In this document: in pieces, positions 23,736 to 34,849 of the stretch
Layout of the letters: every line of letters starts with the position of its first letter
Position numbering within the stretch: the stretch's first letter is position 1
NCBI GenBank assembly: GCA_008508345.1
Contig: QNGE01000144.1
Location: 291,213 to 355,212 of the forward strand
Direction of reading: 5' to 3'
Source: Paragonimus westermani
Taxonomy: Eukaryota > Platyhelminthes > Trematoda > Plagiorchiida > Troglotrematidae
Length of the DNA: 64,000 nucleotides
Made by a program: the position numbers and the translations under genes
Notes under the pieces: model-generated
The model's input: only the letters and a program-made list of their open reading frames with translations
The model's database searches: none
Told to the model about the DNA's origin: nothing

Positions 23736-24014
23736 TCATGTTTGCAGCTTCATGGTCTTCGTAGCCAATAGCTTCAATGTGACCGTACTCAGATTTATTT
23801 CACAATAACGATTGCATACTTCATGGAACTCTTCGAAGTTAGGACAGATCGTAACTGGCCCCCAGTCATCCAGAACGATTTCTCTGTTTACCACTGGATC
23901 ATCGGCCCTGAAGATGACCGGAGGGAGTCCATCTGAACTGGGCACCCTGTTACAGTTTAGAAATTTGCCCCTCCCCCAGGTGAAAATCGAACGTTCTCCC
24001 TCTGGTGGAAACAC
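23736..24014 (-). mobile_element. CR1-type LINE fragment, reverse transcriptase start
   Basis: The minus-strand frame reads VPSSDGLPPVIFRADD, then DDWGPVTICPNF and YCEINLSTVTLKLLAT. These match the start of the non-LTR reverse transcriptase domain: the P-x-S-D-G-L-P-P block, then the D-W-x-x-x-x-x-x-P-I-F and R-G-I-S-L blocks, the latter degraded here. Upstream endonuclease and downstream catalytic blocks were not recovered. It is inserted opposite to the host gene. Confidence 0.65.
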
Positions 24015-24321
24015 TAGCTGAGCAACAGGGAAAAGCCAGTGACACAGCTAGTCAGTTTTAATCTTCTTCGGAATGTTCCTCTCAGTGTTCCGTTCTTCAC
24101 TGTAGGTTCCGATCGAATTCACTGTTTATCTCGCTCATTATTTGTTCTGGTTTACCACTGTTCGCTCAGGAAAGCACACGGAATCTCTCAGATACTGTGC
24201 TGGATTTCATATCCGTTCACGTTCCATTTTCTAAAGAGTTATTACAAGAGTTATTTGCGAGTTAATCCCCTCAGGACATACTACTGTCAGGGTTTTGTTT
24301 TATATATCCCTTTCGTTTTAG

Positions 24322-24482
24322 GTTTTCACGGTGTCATTTTTGAAGGACTAGATGACCCAAGCACATTGCGCTGGTGCCATAGGAAGAGAGTGAAAACAGG
24401 CGTGTCGTACGAGTGTCCAATAACTACATTGACAGATGTCTTAATCGAATTCGTTCAACAAATGTTAGGTGTTCAAAACTGA
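24322..24482 (+). CDS. Candidate exon, alternative end of the 20-29 kb gene
   Basis: A very good acceptor (tatatatccctttcgttttag) opens a frame with GVIFEGLDDPSTLRWCHRKR and TTLTDVLIEFVQQML, ending in TGA. The acceptor is phase 1 and fits the phase-1 end of exon 21020. If it runs to the stop it is an alternative last exon. If the weak donor at 24472 (ttag|gtgttc) is used it would stay in phase with exon 24934. No polyadenylation signal was noticed near the stop. Confidence 0.4.
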
Positions 24483-24933
24483 GGCATATTTGTTTTCATC
24501 AAACAGGGCTGTATGTTCTGCGTGGTTTATACCTCTTGTCTGCATCGTTCCAGTGTCTTGCGGCTGACTCCCCTAGACGTCCTGTCCGTGTAAGCTGTCG
24601 TCCACTTTTGAGACGTCACTGCGATGTTTCCGTTTGCTCTGTTTGTCTCATTGCGCTAATTTGATTCGCCACGTTTGGATCCTCCACGGCTAGTAGTACT
24701 GTAACGGAAAAAAACCCATGTGACATCAAGCCACGGAAGAGTGATATCGAGATATGTCAAAGTGGAAAAGTTATAGACTTCGTTTGTTGTGTGAGTGACT
24801 TCAGTTTCATCCTCAAGTTTTCCGATTTGAATGTTGCCATTCAACCAATCTGTGATTTAATTTTTTGCATTTGTCATCTGCCCCATTTGCCGAGGTTTTT
24901 TTTGCTATCCCTGCATCTTTTTCTTGTTCACAG

Positions 24934-25031
24934 TCGCCTCACTCTCCAACCATCGACTTCCACAACCCAACACCATTGACCTGCAAGTGGACAGTGGATT
25001 TGTACACGTTCCAGATGATATAGAACTGAAG
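24934..25031 (+). CDS. Internal exon of the same gene (98 bp)
   Basis: A long pyrimidine tract (ctgcatctttttcttgttcacag) and donor (ctgaag|gtagta) bound 98 bp, phase 1 to phase 0. The peptide contains SNHRLPQPNTIDLQVDSGF and VHVPDDIELK. Phases match exon 21020 upstream and exon 28994 downstream. No domain recognised. Confidence 0.65.
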
Positions 25032-28000
25032 GTAGTAACATATGTTCAAACCGAGAAGCTGTGTTCAATTTTTGTCAGCTGCTGTTAGCTACTATTAACA
25101 TGTAGGGTTTCATGCTGATTAATCAATCACAACAGAACTGTTGTACTACATTAGCTCGTTTTGCTCAGGCTAGGATCTCGGTTTAGAATTTTCGTGTGTG
25201 GTCTGTTGTACATCGTATGCAAACCGCACTGCCCTCGAATGTGCACTCATTTGGCGTGAACAATGTAATCTGTTGTTGTTGTTGTTGGCCCCCTAGTTAG
25301 AATTGTTTACCGGATCTTCGGTGAATACCGATCACTCCTCGAGTCACCCGTAGTTTGACATTAGTGTGCGTATAAAGTTCATCCGACTCAACATAGTTCC
25401 GGTGTGCTGACTGACGAAGGCTTAAAATGACGCTCAGTTAGAATTTGAAAGGCGCATTAATTACTTGCAATCTTATCTGAAGAATTCGAATTCAATAAGA
25501 CGTGGAAAGTGTAGGCTGTGTGATTCAACGATGAATTGATTTACCCAACAATGCATAACAATGGTAGCGCGACTCATGTATGGACTGCCGTCTACAGTCA
25601 ACTTGAAAAATTAAGTTGTTCTTGTTCCCAGGCTAAATATGCTACGTGGGGTCGGGCACACTAAGGAAATCTTTACGTAGAATGGAACAAAACATGGTGC
25701 TCGGTGTGATGTTAAACAAAAATCACGTGATCCCGGTAGTTAGTAAGACGCTACCACTATTAACAAATCGCTTTATTCACTCCAAATGAGCAACTACTTC
25801 GTCTATGCACATCCACAAAAGTGTAACAAGTCGGAGCAAAGGCAACGCGTTTCCCACGTGCACATCTCCGTGCTTATCTGTGTACTGCAGGCTACCATAT
25901 CTATTGTATTACTCAAGAGTTTGATTGGTTCAGGTACCTCACATGTGTTAAACAAAGCTAATTTTGGATTACACTATCTCATTCTCCAGTCGGTAACGTG
26001 ATGAACTGTTGGTTCGAACTGTCAACCACCGACGCTGTTTTGAATTGTAACAACCACTCGGTTAGTCGAACTTGGCACGGTTCAACTTTGATTACCACAC
26101 AGAAACAAATTGATCAAGAACATGTTACCATACTTCATATCCCCCAATTCCACCTCACATTTGGGACTGAGTAAGATGTACCCTGCAGATACTGTTCGAC
26201 CGATCCTTTTTGGTTACTATACGTGAACTATGATCGATAAACATACATTGATTCGAATAAGCGTTAAATAGGAATAAGTCATCCGTTGCGATAGGAGTAC
26301 CACACAGACGGTCGATTGACCGTCATTCAAATTTTAAACAGATCGGGTAAGGAACTGTCAATGTAAACAATATTGATCAGGTAGTAAGGTATGTGGAGGT
26401 AGACGGCAGCTGATCGGTAGCCGAAGAGTAAGCTTAAGACGAGAGAAATAAGTGAACTTTATACAAACTGGGACATAATTGCTCTAATTTCATACTAATC
26501 CAAAAACGGTCTTTGTCTAACAAAAGTCATTCAACTTCAAAGCTGGCACTGGTTTTCAAATCAACCACTACAAATCACTTGTCAGTGATACTGGTTTGGA
26601 CTTCGACGATGTTCTATGTTTAGTCTTGAATAAACATCCCGTCGAAAAGACACATAACACAAGCACAAAGTTTCCATTCGTCACATAGCTGATGTGGTTT
26701 TTTTTATAACTATCCTCAGTCGGTTTGGCATTAAACCTGCTAGGTTGGATCATGTTTGTTTGTACAACATACTTGACTATGCTCTACGGTGAAGTACCGT
26801 AACGTTTTTTTATCAGTGAAAAAAAATTCCCGAAGAAATTTAAATCTGAATTGTTGGAAGGAATTTCTACGAAAACTGTTTTTTTCCCACCAATTGGTTT
26901 AGTGTCTGAATTGAACAGCCGGATGTTTTTCATACTTAGTCTGTGAACAAGATGCGCGAATTACGTTCCCTTTGTCCCTCCTCATTTAACACTTGTTTCT
27001 AATTGTTCACGAAGGTTTTAAAAGCATTTGATATCTAATCCGGTGTAGTCGACGTAGTTGACCCAGTCAAAAAGGGTTTGTCAACGTTATCCACAGATCC
27101 CTGGGGGTCCATATGTTTTGGTCACAGAAACTACAAACTGGTAAAATTCCAAATTTAGAACAGTACAATCGTAGGTTGCACATGTACTTGAGGTTCACAT
27201 AGTACAGGTACCTATTCGACCCACTCCAGATGTGTGTGTCCCATGCTTTGTCCATCCCCTATTCGATGACTGACCGAAGATTTGCGGTTCTAGCTGTGTC
27301 CTAATTGTGATATAAATGTGTCAGTATTGTTTGTGTTTGCAAACCTCATGCGTCCGTTCCCGTATAAACTATACTCGTTTTTGGTTTGGTCTCCTTGATA
27401 AACAGCTTGTTCGCCATGTTGTGTTGGTCGCCCTTGTCGGCATCAACACAGTAAACAATAACCGCTGTTTGTGGATCCTGGCTGCTCAGAATATTTTAGA
27501 AAATCGTGGCACAGAGCTATGGTTTTTTGGTACAACAAGGCACTGCTTAAAGAATGTTGAATGGAATAGATTGTGGGCGTAGCAACGTGCTGAATTATTA
27601 CACATGTATAACCCAGCTAACGACCATACCTGGGTCCCTCGGGCTTCAAGTGTGGTTGTCTCATCTTGAATGTGTGTGAGAAAATGACTTCCGCAAAAAA
27701 GAAGAATTACAGACTAATAGTAGTAGTGTTAGTAGTAATAATGTGACGAGGAGAGTATATGGAAATGCAAAACTACTATGCACGTATGTTCTTTGTCGTG
27801 AAACGATCAAATGCTGGGTCTTCAGGACCTTTTGCGCGATAGCCCAAGGTTAACAGCCATGTAAGCCTTGATTCACTCTAACGATCTAGGTTTCGGTGAT
27901 CTGACAGCTTTTGGTCAATGTGTGGTAAATGTTTTATGGTGTCAAACCTAGAAACCTACTGAAAGTTCACGCAAATGTTAGTCACTGAAACATCCTAACT

Positions 28001-28074
28001 GCCCTGTTCAGTTTTATTAAGTAGACATTTCGCATATTTTACTGATAAGTGATCTGAATTCCGTTGAGTCGAAC
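25032..28074. other. Intron of the same gene, nothing else recognised
   Basis: About 3 kb of AT-rich sequence. Open frames at 26568 and 27067 (minus) and 27316 (plus) lack splice support. A (GTT)n stretch lies near 25272. Confidence 0.45.
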
Positions 28075-28200
28075 TGCGAAACACTCACGGTTGTTCGTAC
28101 CTCTCGCAGTTTTGTGTATTTTTCGGTCATCCTCCTTCTAAAGTAGACACTAGACTCGAGTTCAACTACAGTATTAGAGAGCGTTGGTAGTATACCTCCA
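28075..28200 (-). repeat. Hammerhead SINE, degraded copy
   Basis: The minus strand keeps gaactcgagtctagtg (ribozyme 3' half with the GUC cleavage triplet) and gctctctaata (stem II remnant). The CUGAYGA and GAAA boxes are lost. Confidence 0.45.
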
Positions 28201-28993
28201 TGACTCGTCTAATATCTGAATCCGACTGACTTCCTCGTGAGCCAAATCGTGTTGCCCAATTATCATACCTAAGTACTCAACTACACATGCTGAAATCGCT
28301 TTATCGTCCCAGCAAAAGACGTGGTAGTATAAGACGGTGTACTTTACAATCGTGATATGACTAAATGATGATAAATTTAATGTGAGCCCATCCTCCCACT
28401 AAACCTGTATGATATACAGCTTTTCACAAATAAAATGTGTAAATAACTGTTCATATCAGTCTAACTTTCCCCGAAAACATTACACATGAGGTGTGTCAGG
28501 ATGATTCGATATCAGTCTTATCCCTGAGTCAAACCAAATAGGACAACATCATTTATTCGTTCACAGTCGCCATCAACCTGACCCGACTGCACTGTGGTTC
28601 AGGCAGTCGCTTACCGCAGCAGTGTTGTGAAATGACTTCGAACGAAACCGGACCAAAAAGGATAAAAGTTGATAACAAGGCTATGCGAAAGAACTGAAAC
28701 TAGTGCGAGCACTCTGACTACGTCAAATTATCATCGCGAATAGCGTTTTTAGCTAGTGATTTAGGTGAACACAAAGACCTCAACTGAACAAGCGACTCCG
28801 ACTCACTCTACTCAACGGAACAGTCAGTCTTCATAGTTCGCGACCACGTAGTTTGTGGGATGCTGCTAAAATTGACTTCCTGCGATGTATTTGAGGGGCT
28901 AAGAAATTCCCCACTATTCCACATGTCATCAAAACGAATGTAAACTGAATACTATTTCTCTCTATTTTCCCACATTCCGTCGATTTTCCATAG

Positions 28994-29188
28994 ACGGACA
29001 ACCGTCCCTCATGGCTATCCGATAAAACCGTGCCAGTAGACTCGATTAACAAGGAGCCTTGTTCTCTAGCGGCAAATCACGGTGATCATCTCATAACTGG
29101 CCATTCAACAATGCAAGATATAGCGGAATCATTGGTCACTTCCGAAGAAGACGCATATGCCTTGGAACAGTTTCTATCGGATTCGTGA
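28994..29188 (+). CDS. Last exon of the 20-29 kb gene
   Basis: An excellent acceptor (tttcccacattccgtcgattttccatag) begins a 195-bp frame, phase 0, ending in TGA at 29186-29188. The peptide contains PSWLSDKTVPVDS, ITGHSTMQDIAESL and ends SEEDAYALEQFLSDS, a Ser/Asp/Glu-rich C-terminus. Phase 0 matches the end of exon 24934. A possible polyadenylation signal (aataaa) lies about 510 bp downstream, near 29704. An acidic short helix at the very end could be a binding motif, but that is speculation. Family not recognised. Confidence 0.65.
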   Translation, partial: TDNRPSWLSDKTVPVDSINKEPCSLAANHGDHLITGHSTMQDIAESLVTSEEDAYALEQFLSDS

Positions 29189-30714
29189 TCCGTTTCCCTG
29201 TCCTCCTCCTGATCCCTTCAGCTTTTCAACTGTGATAATGTCCATCGTGGTGCCATGACTACTTTTTTGTTTCGCATATGTTTACTGACTTTATTGTTTT
29301 TCTTATAGATACCTTGATGCTTGCGTTCATCATACTGATCGCCATATACTCCACATCTTTGTTCTTTCGTTGTTACTGTTGATTTCGCTGATATACACAC
29401 TTTTAGCTCATGGTTCCATTGTTGTGTAGGGACACTCGATAGAACGGAAAAGGTCAGTGTTAAGTGGACGCATTCCTTGGGTGTGTGTATACATGTGTGT
29501 GTGGAGGGGGGTTGGTTAGTGAACCAACAGGCGAATGATACCGCGTCTGTCTACTGTAATCGATACGACCTTTTACCGGCAGCAAAGAGTTGTGCGGTCG
29601 ATATTTCCCCGCGTTATGCTGTGTGTTCCGCCGGTCCATGATTGGTAGATCTGGCCGGCACACGGTAATCGATTACAGGGATGGTGTTTCATTTCTGCCG
29701 GTCAAATAAACTATCAACAGATTATGGGTGCACACTGGTTTGGCGATAACTAGGTTCGTTCTATTTTTGGTTTCCGATCAATCACTGGAAGCCATTTTTT
29801 TCTTCTATGTGAAGTCTACGTATTCATTCGTACACGGATACTGTTTCCGCCGTTTACTTGAGAGTGAATATATCGTGGCGTACCTGGTAACATAAGGTTA
29901 CTGCCCGTTGTAATTAGTTGCCACTTGAAGTGATCGGACAATCTAAGTACTGCCGCTATGGAGTTGCGTCTGGACGTTCATAGGTGATCATGTCTAGCGC
30001 AATAACCTATTGTACTCGGTCTAGAGAATTGGATGTGCACCAGTGTTCTTTTGTGGATCAAACACTGCCGAACGAGCGTCGAACTGTGGTTCAAAAGTTA
30101 CTTATGTTGTGACCTAAGCAGCCACTTTATCACGCTAACTCCGTGTTATACGCATACATGTCTTGATCACGTGGTTCGAATTCGTCCTAGTGACAGTCCG
30201 GTGCAGATTAACGTCAATAAGTGAACACGTCAGATGTGTAAGAACCTCCATGCCTAGATGGTCGTCCTAATCGAATGGACTTACAGTTGCGTTGCGTTCA
30301 CAGACCGTTTATATTACACAAATCTGGAATCAAACATACTCGACCACAATCGGTATGTCTGTCATTATGTGAGCTACAACCTATAGATGTAGGGGTTGTT
30401 AACGAATTCAGAGTATTCTATCATGAACACTTGTTTGCAGAGGTGAGCGTATTCCTCAGCACAGCTTCACAATTTGTGTGACGCAAATATTCGGAAGAAT
30501 GCGTTCACTTCCTAAATGTCTGCCGGAACCAGTTCCAGCATCACGGTGAACGCTGGATACAGGGTTGTGTTTGTCAATTAGAAATCAGCAGAGCCTCCAT
30601 TAATTCAAGGAATCGGTCACGTGATCATTGTGAACGAAGATTTCATATGTACATACTAATCCGTCTTGTTTGGGGGTTTCGATTACCATGATGCCATCTC
30701 TGCGTTCCCCTTAG
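29189..30714. other. 3' flank and intergenic DNA
   Basis: Probable 3'UTR up to about 29720, then no firm feature. A 49-bp stretch at 30304-30352 is flanked by a good acceptor (tgcgttgcgttcacag) and donor (cg|gtatgt) and could be a small exon; all three frames are open, so its coding frame is undecided. Confidence 0.4.
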
Positions 30715-30835
30715 CCTTTCTGCTGGCCCACTTCGAATGGGAGCGCTAAACGCGAGTTTCGCTCTCATCAGACATCAGTAGTGCATGTTATCATCTGGAC
30801 CAAAATTTTCGTCACACCGCTTACGTGTTATGAAA
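30715..30835 (-). repeat. Hammerhead SINE copy with a near-intact ribozyme
   Basis: The minus strand reads GCACTA, CTGATG, then tCTGATGAGAGC, GAAA, CTCGCGTT and TAGCGC. The GAAA box and half of stem II persist, but a deletion of about three bases removes A9 and the start of stem II, and the cleavage triplet is GTT. It is probably inactive. Confidence 0.6.
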
Positions 30836-31593
30836 CAAGCGTGTTAACCACGATTTCAGTAGTCTCGCAATAGGCATCACCGTATAATCATATCCAAACA
30901 CTCTGTCGCAACTTCGCATTAGTGTTCATCTTGCTGTATCATTTCAAGAGGAGGGTAAACACTGGATGTTCCCCTCATTCTGTCACCCCGTGATCAAGGG
31001 CTGTGTCAGATTGAAATTCCTATCTTCATTGAATCAAACGGATAACGTTTGAATCACTGTTTGAAGTTTCGGAATTTTGATTGATACAAGTATGACGCGT
31101 GCTTCACTGAGACATTGTCCGATGTCCACTTGAGAATATGTTCACTTGTTTGATGCATCTTGTCAGTACTGTCTGGTTGTGTTTGTTCACAAAAGCACGT
31201 GAAATCAGTAATTAAATGAGATATGGAACATGAAGTACACAACGATCGAATGCTTAAGTGCCATCTTGTTCGCTGTTCCCAAGTGCGTGCGTGGGGGAGC
31301 TCACGGGCGAAATCTTCGAAGTGATCGATCATCATCAGGTCATGTGATCGAAAATACTATCAGGCACTAATGTAGATGTAAAATGGAAACAAAGAATTGG
31401 GATAGAGAAGTATGAATAGGAGGAACCTGTGTGGTCCTCTTGAACCTGTGCTAACCAATAGTTTTATGGCTTCTGATGAAAAACAAGCTCGCTGTCAGCT
31501 TAGTATATTTGTACAAGTGATACGTTGACGACACATTTGTCGTCTACGAATCGCATAACCAAACAGAAGCCGGGTGCGCACATCTTAACAGCT

Positions 31594-32117
31594 GTGTAGC
31601 GAGATCACCTTCGACGTCCCCAAAATTTTAGACTCCCTGCGGCGTGAGGGTTACCTTAGTAATATCACCGTACCTGCTCACGTTACTTTGCGAATATAAA
31701 TTCACCACTAACATTAAAGTTGGTGTGTTGACGTCAGTATCACAGCCTTACTCGTGGCTCTATAATGAATCCGCGTCATCTTTAATACTGTAGGCTACAT
31801 TCCCTAAAGTAATGATGGAGTAGTCATTATGGTTGGGAACTCCGCCCAACCAGTCCGACGCACTTTTGAATCCTGAATGTTGACTGGAGTTTCCGTCGAC
31901 ATTCGTACTCTGTCGGCTGTCGTGCGGTTCTGCTAAAGGTTCTCTCACGTCCACCTCCTTAGTGCCCGTACTCGTTACATTGAAGTCTGCTTGTCGTACG
32001 GTGAGTAAATCATTAAATAAAGTTGGCTTGCAGATCCACCGTCTTCTCGTTATAAATTATGGATCGCGTTAGTATAAGGCTGAGGAAACTTTGGGGCGTA
32101 CGAACCAAACAGCAAGA
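31594..32117. mobile_element. 524-bp insertion in the PLE with 8-bp target duplication
   Basis: TAACAGCT occurs at 31586-31593 and again at 32118-32125. Removing one copy plus the intervening 524 bp restores PLE continuity exactly (AHLNS then FAVNHPKVKFT in one frame). An 8-bp duplication suggests a transposon such as hAT, but the ends (GTGTAGCGAG and a terminus read inward as TCTTGCTGTT) are not inverted repeats. The insert contains a minus-strand open frame. Confidence 0.7.
31760..32040 (-). CDS. Open frame inside the insertion, function unknown
   Basis: On the minus strand a frame of about 93 codons runs from near 32040 to TAG at 31760-31762. It contains KPTLFNDLLTVRQADFNVTS, EPHDSRQSTNVDGNSSQH and DYSIITLGNVAYSIKDDADS: hydrophilic and Asn/Ser/Asp-rich, like the tail of a real protein. 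No strong acceptor, polyadenylation signal or family was recognised. Because it lies wholly inside the insertion it may be captured gene sequence or part of the mobile element. Confidence 0.4.
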
Positions 32118-32925
32118 TAACAGCTTCGCGGTAAATCATCCCAAAGTCAAATTCACCATTGAAATCAAGGAAGAAAGTCAAGTATTCTTTCTGAATGTCG
32201 AACTGATCAGACGTGAAGATGGCTATCTCCAGAATCATTTTCCGACAGATGATGTAGTGGTCAGTTAGTATACTTTAAGAGCTTTGCAACAACCATACGT
32301 AAACGCATTATCCCCTCGAATTCGTAAAATCTGCTTGGATAAGCATATTTCTAACGGACTTGATTTTGTTAAACAGATTTTTATCCAAAATCAATATCCA
32401 ATTCGTTTTATCTGCAAGCATTCCAAGCTGACCAGCTCTCAAAACAGTACCACAGAAGCTTGTGTTTATATTCCTGTCCTACGAAGGGGACGATGTAGCG
32501 CTCTCTCTCTGGGACGAAGAATGACAGCAGCACTAACTCGTACCTAGAAGTCAATCAAGCTCACTGTGCCACACCGAATATCTCGCATTCCATTAATTCC
32601 GAGAGGGGATCTGCTGCCCACGTTCGCCAAATCCAACATTACTCATGAGCATACCTACACTTGCGGTTTGTAGTATACTGGCCGCATATTAAATGCACCA
32701 CACTCAGATCTCGGAGCACCTCTCCAAAAGACTTCTGAGTGCCAAAAGTGGAATTGCAAAGAGTGTAATTAGGAAACTTCTACATAAATCTGACCACCTA
32801 ATAGACTCTGTCAGGCAGTGAACAAACACGATTTAGGCTTTTTCGAAACGCTTACTATACACCGTATGAAACCACCATTCTGTGCTCAGAAAAAGGTAGT
32901 AATGAACTTATCGCTACCTTCGTAA

Positions 32926-34135
32926 TACGTTCCATAAATTGAATGTTCTACTTGTGCCTATTTCTTCACCCTCATTCTTTGTTTTTACCTTGCATCCATA
33001 TCCGTATGTATTATTATTTTCGATCATATGACCCAATGATGTCTGATCACTGAGTGATTGCTGTCTGTCGTATGGCTTCACTTGCAGCGAATGGGTCTGT
33101 CGTCTTAGGACGTGATGGAAAGTCTGTAAATCGAAGATGATTATGCGATTGGCAAATTATAATGCGAATAATTCAGTATATTCCATAATTGCTGACTCTG
33201 GTTGTCTTAACTTTAATTGAAACCACAGAAGACCTGTTTTTTGTTCAATGCAAGCCACGTACTCTCATCGTTTTCGACACAACGTAGCGGCGAGACATAA
33301 GACTGTCAAACCCATGTACATGGATCTGTCATAAAGGAGGCAACAGTATGGTACGTCTGACGCCAGTCATACAGACAACGTTTAATGCAGCTTCGTTTCA
33401 CTCACTCAATAGCAAATGGTCACTAACATTGTTTGTGACGCCAAAAGCTGAATTGCTTCTATGCGTCATCCTGAAGCATGTCGATTTCTTGCTTGTCGCT
33501 TGAAAGAAACCTGTCCCGTCTGAACAAAAGGTCATTGACCTTGAATCACTATCTGACAGGGTAGACCAGTATGTACGTAGACGTGATTCTGTCTTATTCG
33601 TCTACCCATATTTATTTTTCGTTGCTGTTATAATTTACAGCTTATTATAATATACGATATAATAATGCCATCTTGCAACTATCTTCTGAGTCAAATAATT
33701 ACAACTGTAACCTAAAGTTTGTTTTTACTAAGATGGTTTGCAAGTTTACGTCTGTCAGACTAGTGACTGGTTCTTGCTCACTCTGTCATAAAGGCATTAG
33801 TTACCACTGGTCCGAAGGACTTCTCGTTGTAACGTCATCAGTTTGTTTGAATTCTGTGCTCTGAACATAAAGTTTTATGTTTCATAAGTACGATGAATGC
33901 TATTGTCTCAAATAATCGGTTGTTATGGGAACAGATTTTTTAGGTCCTAATCCCATCACACAAAAGTTGACTGTTTCATGCAAAGAAATATTAATGATCA
34001 GCAACTGATTATTTGAAAAAAGCGTTTCACAATTTGAAATGTTTCATCTTTGGCATGACTGATGAAATCAGATGTGTTTCGTATTACATGTCCTTCTAGC
34101 TTTGTTCGTATGGAGTTGAACATATCAACAAATCA
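32926..34135. other. Intergenic, nothing recognised
   Basis: AT-rich, with only short unsupported frames. Confidence 0.45.
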
Positions 34136-34370
34136 TTAGGCAAGATTACAACAAGGAAACATTATCACCAGGTTTGTAGACCTTGGGTACTCTGTAGGAT
34201 ATGGATGTTCCCAAAGATTCCAATTTGCAATGCAATTATTCATTTGTAAATTAATCTGTTGATTTGCCTCCACGCCCAATGCACGTTGTTTTATTCTTTC
34301 AGTGGCTATACTGTATGGTACATTTGAAAGCGGCACACTGATTTTAACAGCGAAGTCGGATTTGTTTCTC
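34136..34370 (-). CDS. Protein-like minus-strand open frame, unrecognised
   Basis: The frame contains SDFAVKISVPLSNVPYSIAT, RIKQRALGVEANQQINLQMN and NWNLWEHPYPTEYPRSTN before a TAA. The composition is balanced and protein-like. The upstream acceptor is poor and an in-frame TGA lies just beyond, so exon limits are unclear. It may be an exon or a transposon remnant. Confidence 0.3.
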
Positions 34371-34634
34371 TCTTGGAGTTTTCAGTACACCGATGAGAAT
34401 TAATCAGACTCAGTGACCTGAATGTTGTTGTCTGACTAGGTTGTCCGTGATCTTTGACGCCGGAAAGTGAAAGCTGTTTTGCTGATTGTGCCTTACCTCC
34501 ACTTATAGCTCGGCTGATTGGTGTCGGTACCTTGCTGTTTTATGTTCGAGTACAGATGTGATTGTTCTTAGTGTCTACTTGCCCTCCTTTTTTTTTAGTT
34601 AGTGTTTGCATCTTTTTCCGTGGCTGTATGGCAG

Positions 34635-34849
34635 ATAAATGTCAGCAAAAACTGCTGTTAATTTCTGTCTTTAATGATAATGCTGTATTCTCAGAAGTTG
34701 GTCAGATAAACTTGGGAGATTTCCCAACAGGTACAATGGTTTTAGATTTGATTCCCAAACGTTCGATCATACGATATCCCTATTCACTGTTTGGGAAAAC
34801 CAGTAGAACTGGACAGTGGCATGCAGCGCTCACTCTGGATATCTCCTAA
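34635..34849 (+). CDS. Candidate last exon, function unknown
   Basis: A long pyrimidine-rich tract and acceptor (catctttttccgtggctgtatggcag) lead into a phase-1 frame of 71 codons ending in TAA. The peptide contains LLLISVFNDNAVFSEVGQIN, FPTGTMVLDLIPKRS and FGKTSRTGQWHAALTLDIS, with an alternating beta-strand-like character. No domain could be named. The rest of the gene was not identified. Confidence 0.4.

Larger units (their letters stand above)
31431..32925 (+). mobile_element. Penelope-like element, decayed copy, split by an insertion
   Basis: With frameshifts the + strand gives the RT blocks GPLEPVLTNSFMA and YVDDTFVVYES (catalytic Y-V-D-D), then AHLNS. After the 524-bp insertion it resumes with FAVNHPKVKFTIEIKEES and FFLNVELIRREDGYLQ, then YPIRFICKHSK, LGRRMTAALTRT, a TCGL-YTGR GIY-YIG core, and SEHLSKRLLSAKSGIAKSVI. 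PLEs copy themselves by target-primed reverse transcription using this RT and GIY-YIG nuclease pair. Stops and frame changes show the copy is dead. The 5' part before the RT palm is missing. Confidence 0.8.

Noticed and set aside
31328..31345. catcatcagg near the + strand PLE, like the hammerhead-like ends of the other PLEs
   Set aside because: No GAAA box or pairable flanks nearby; probably a chance match.
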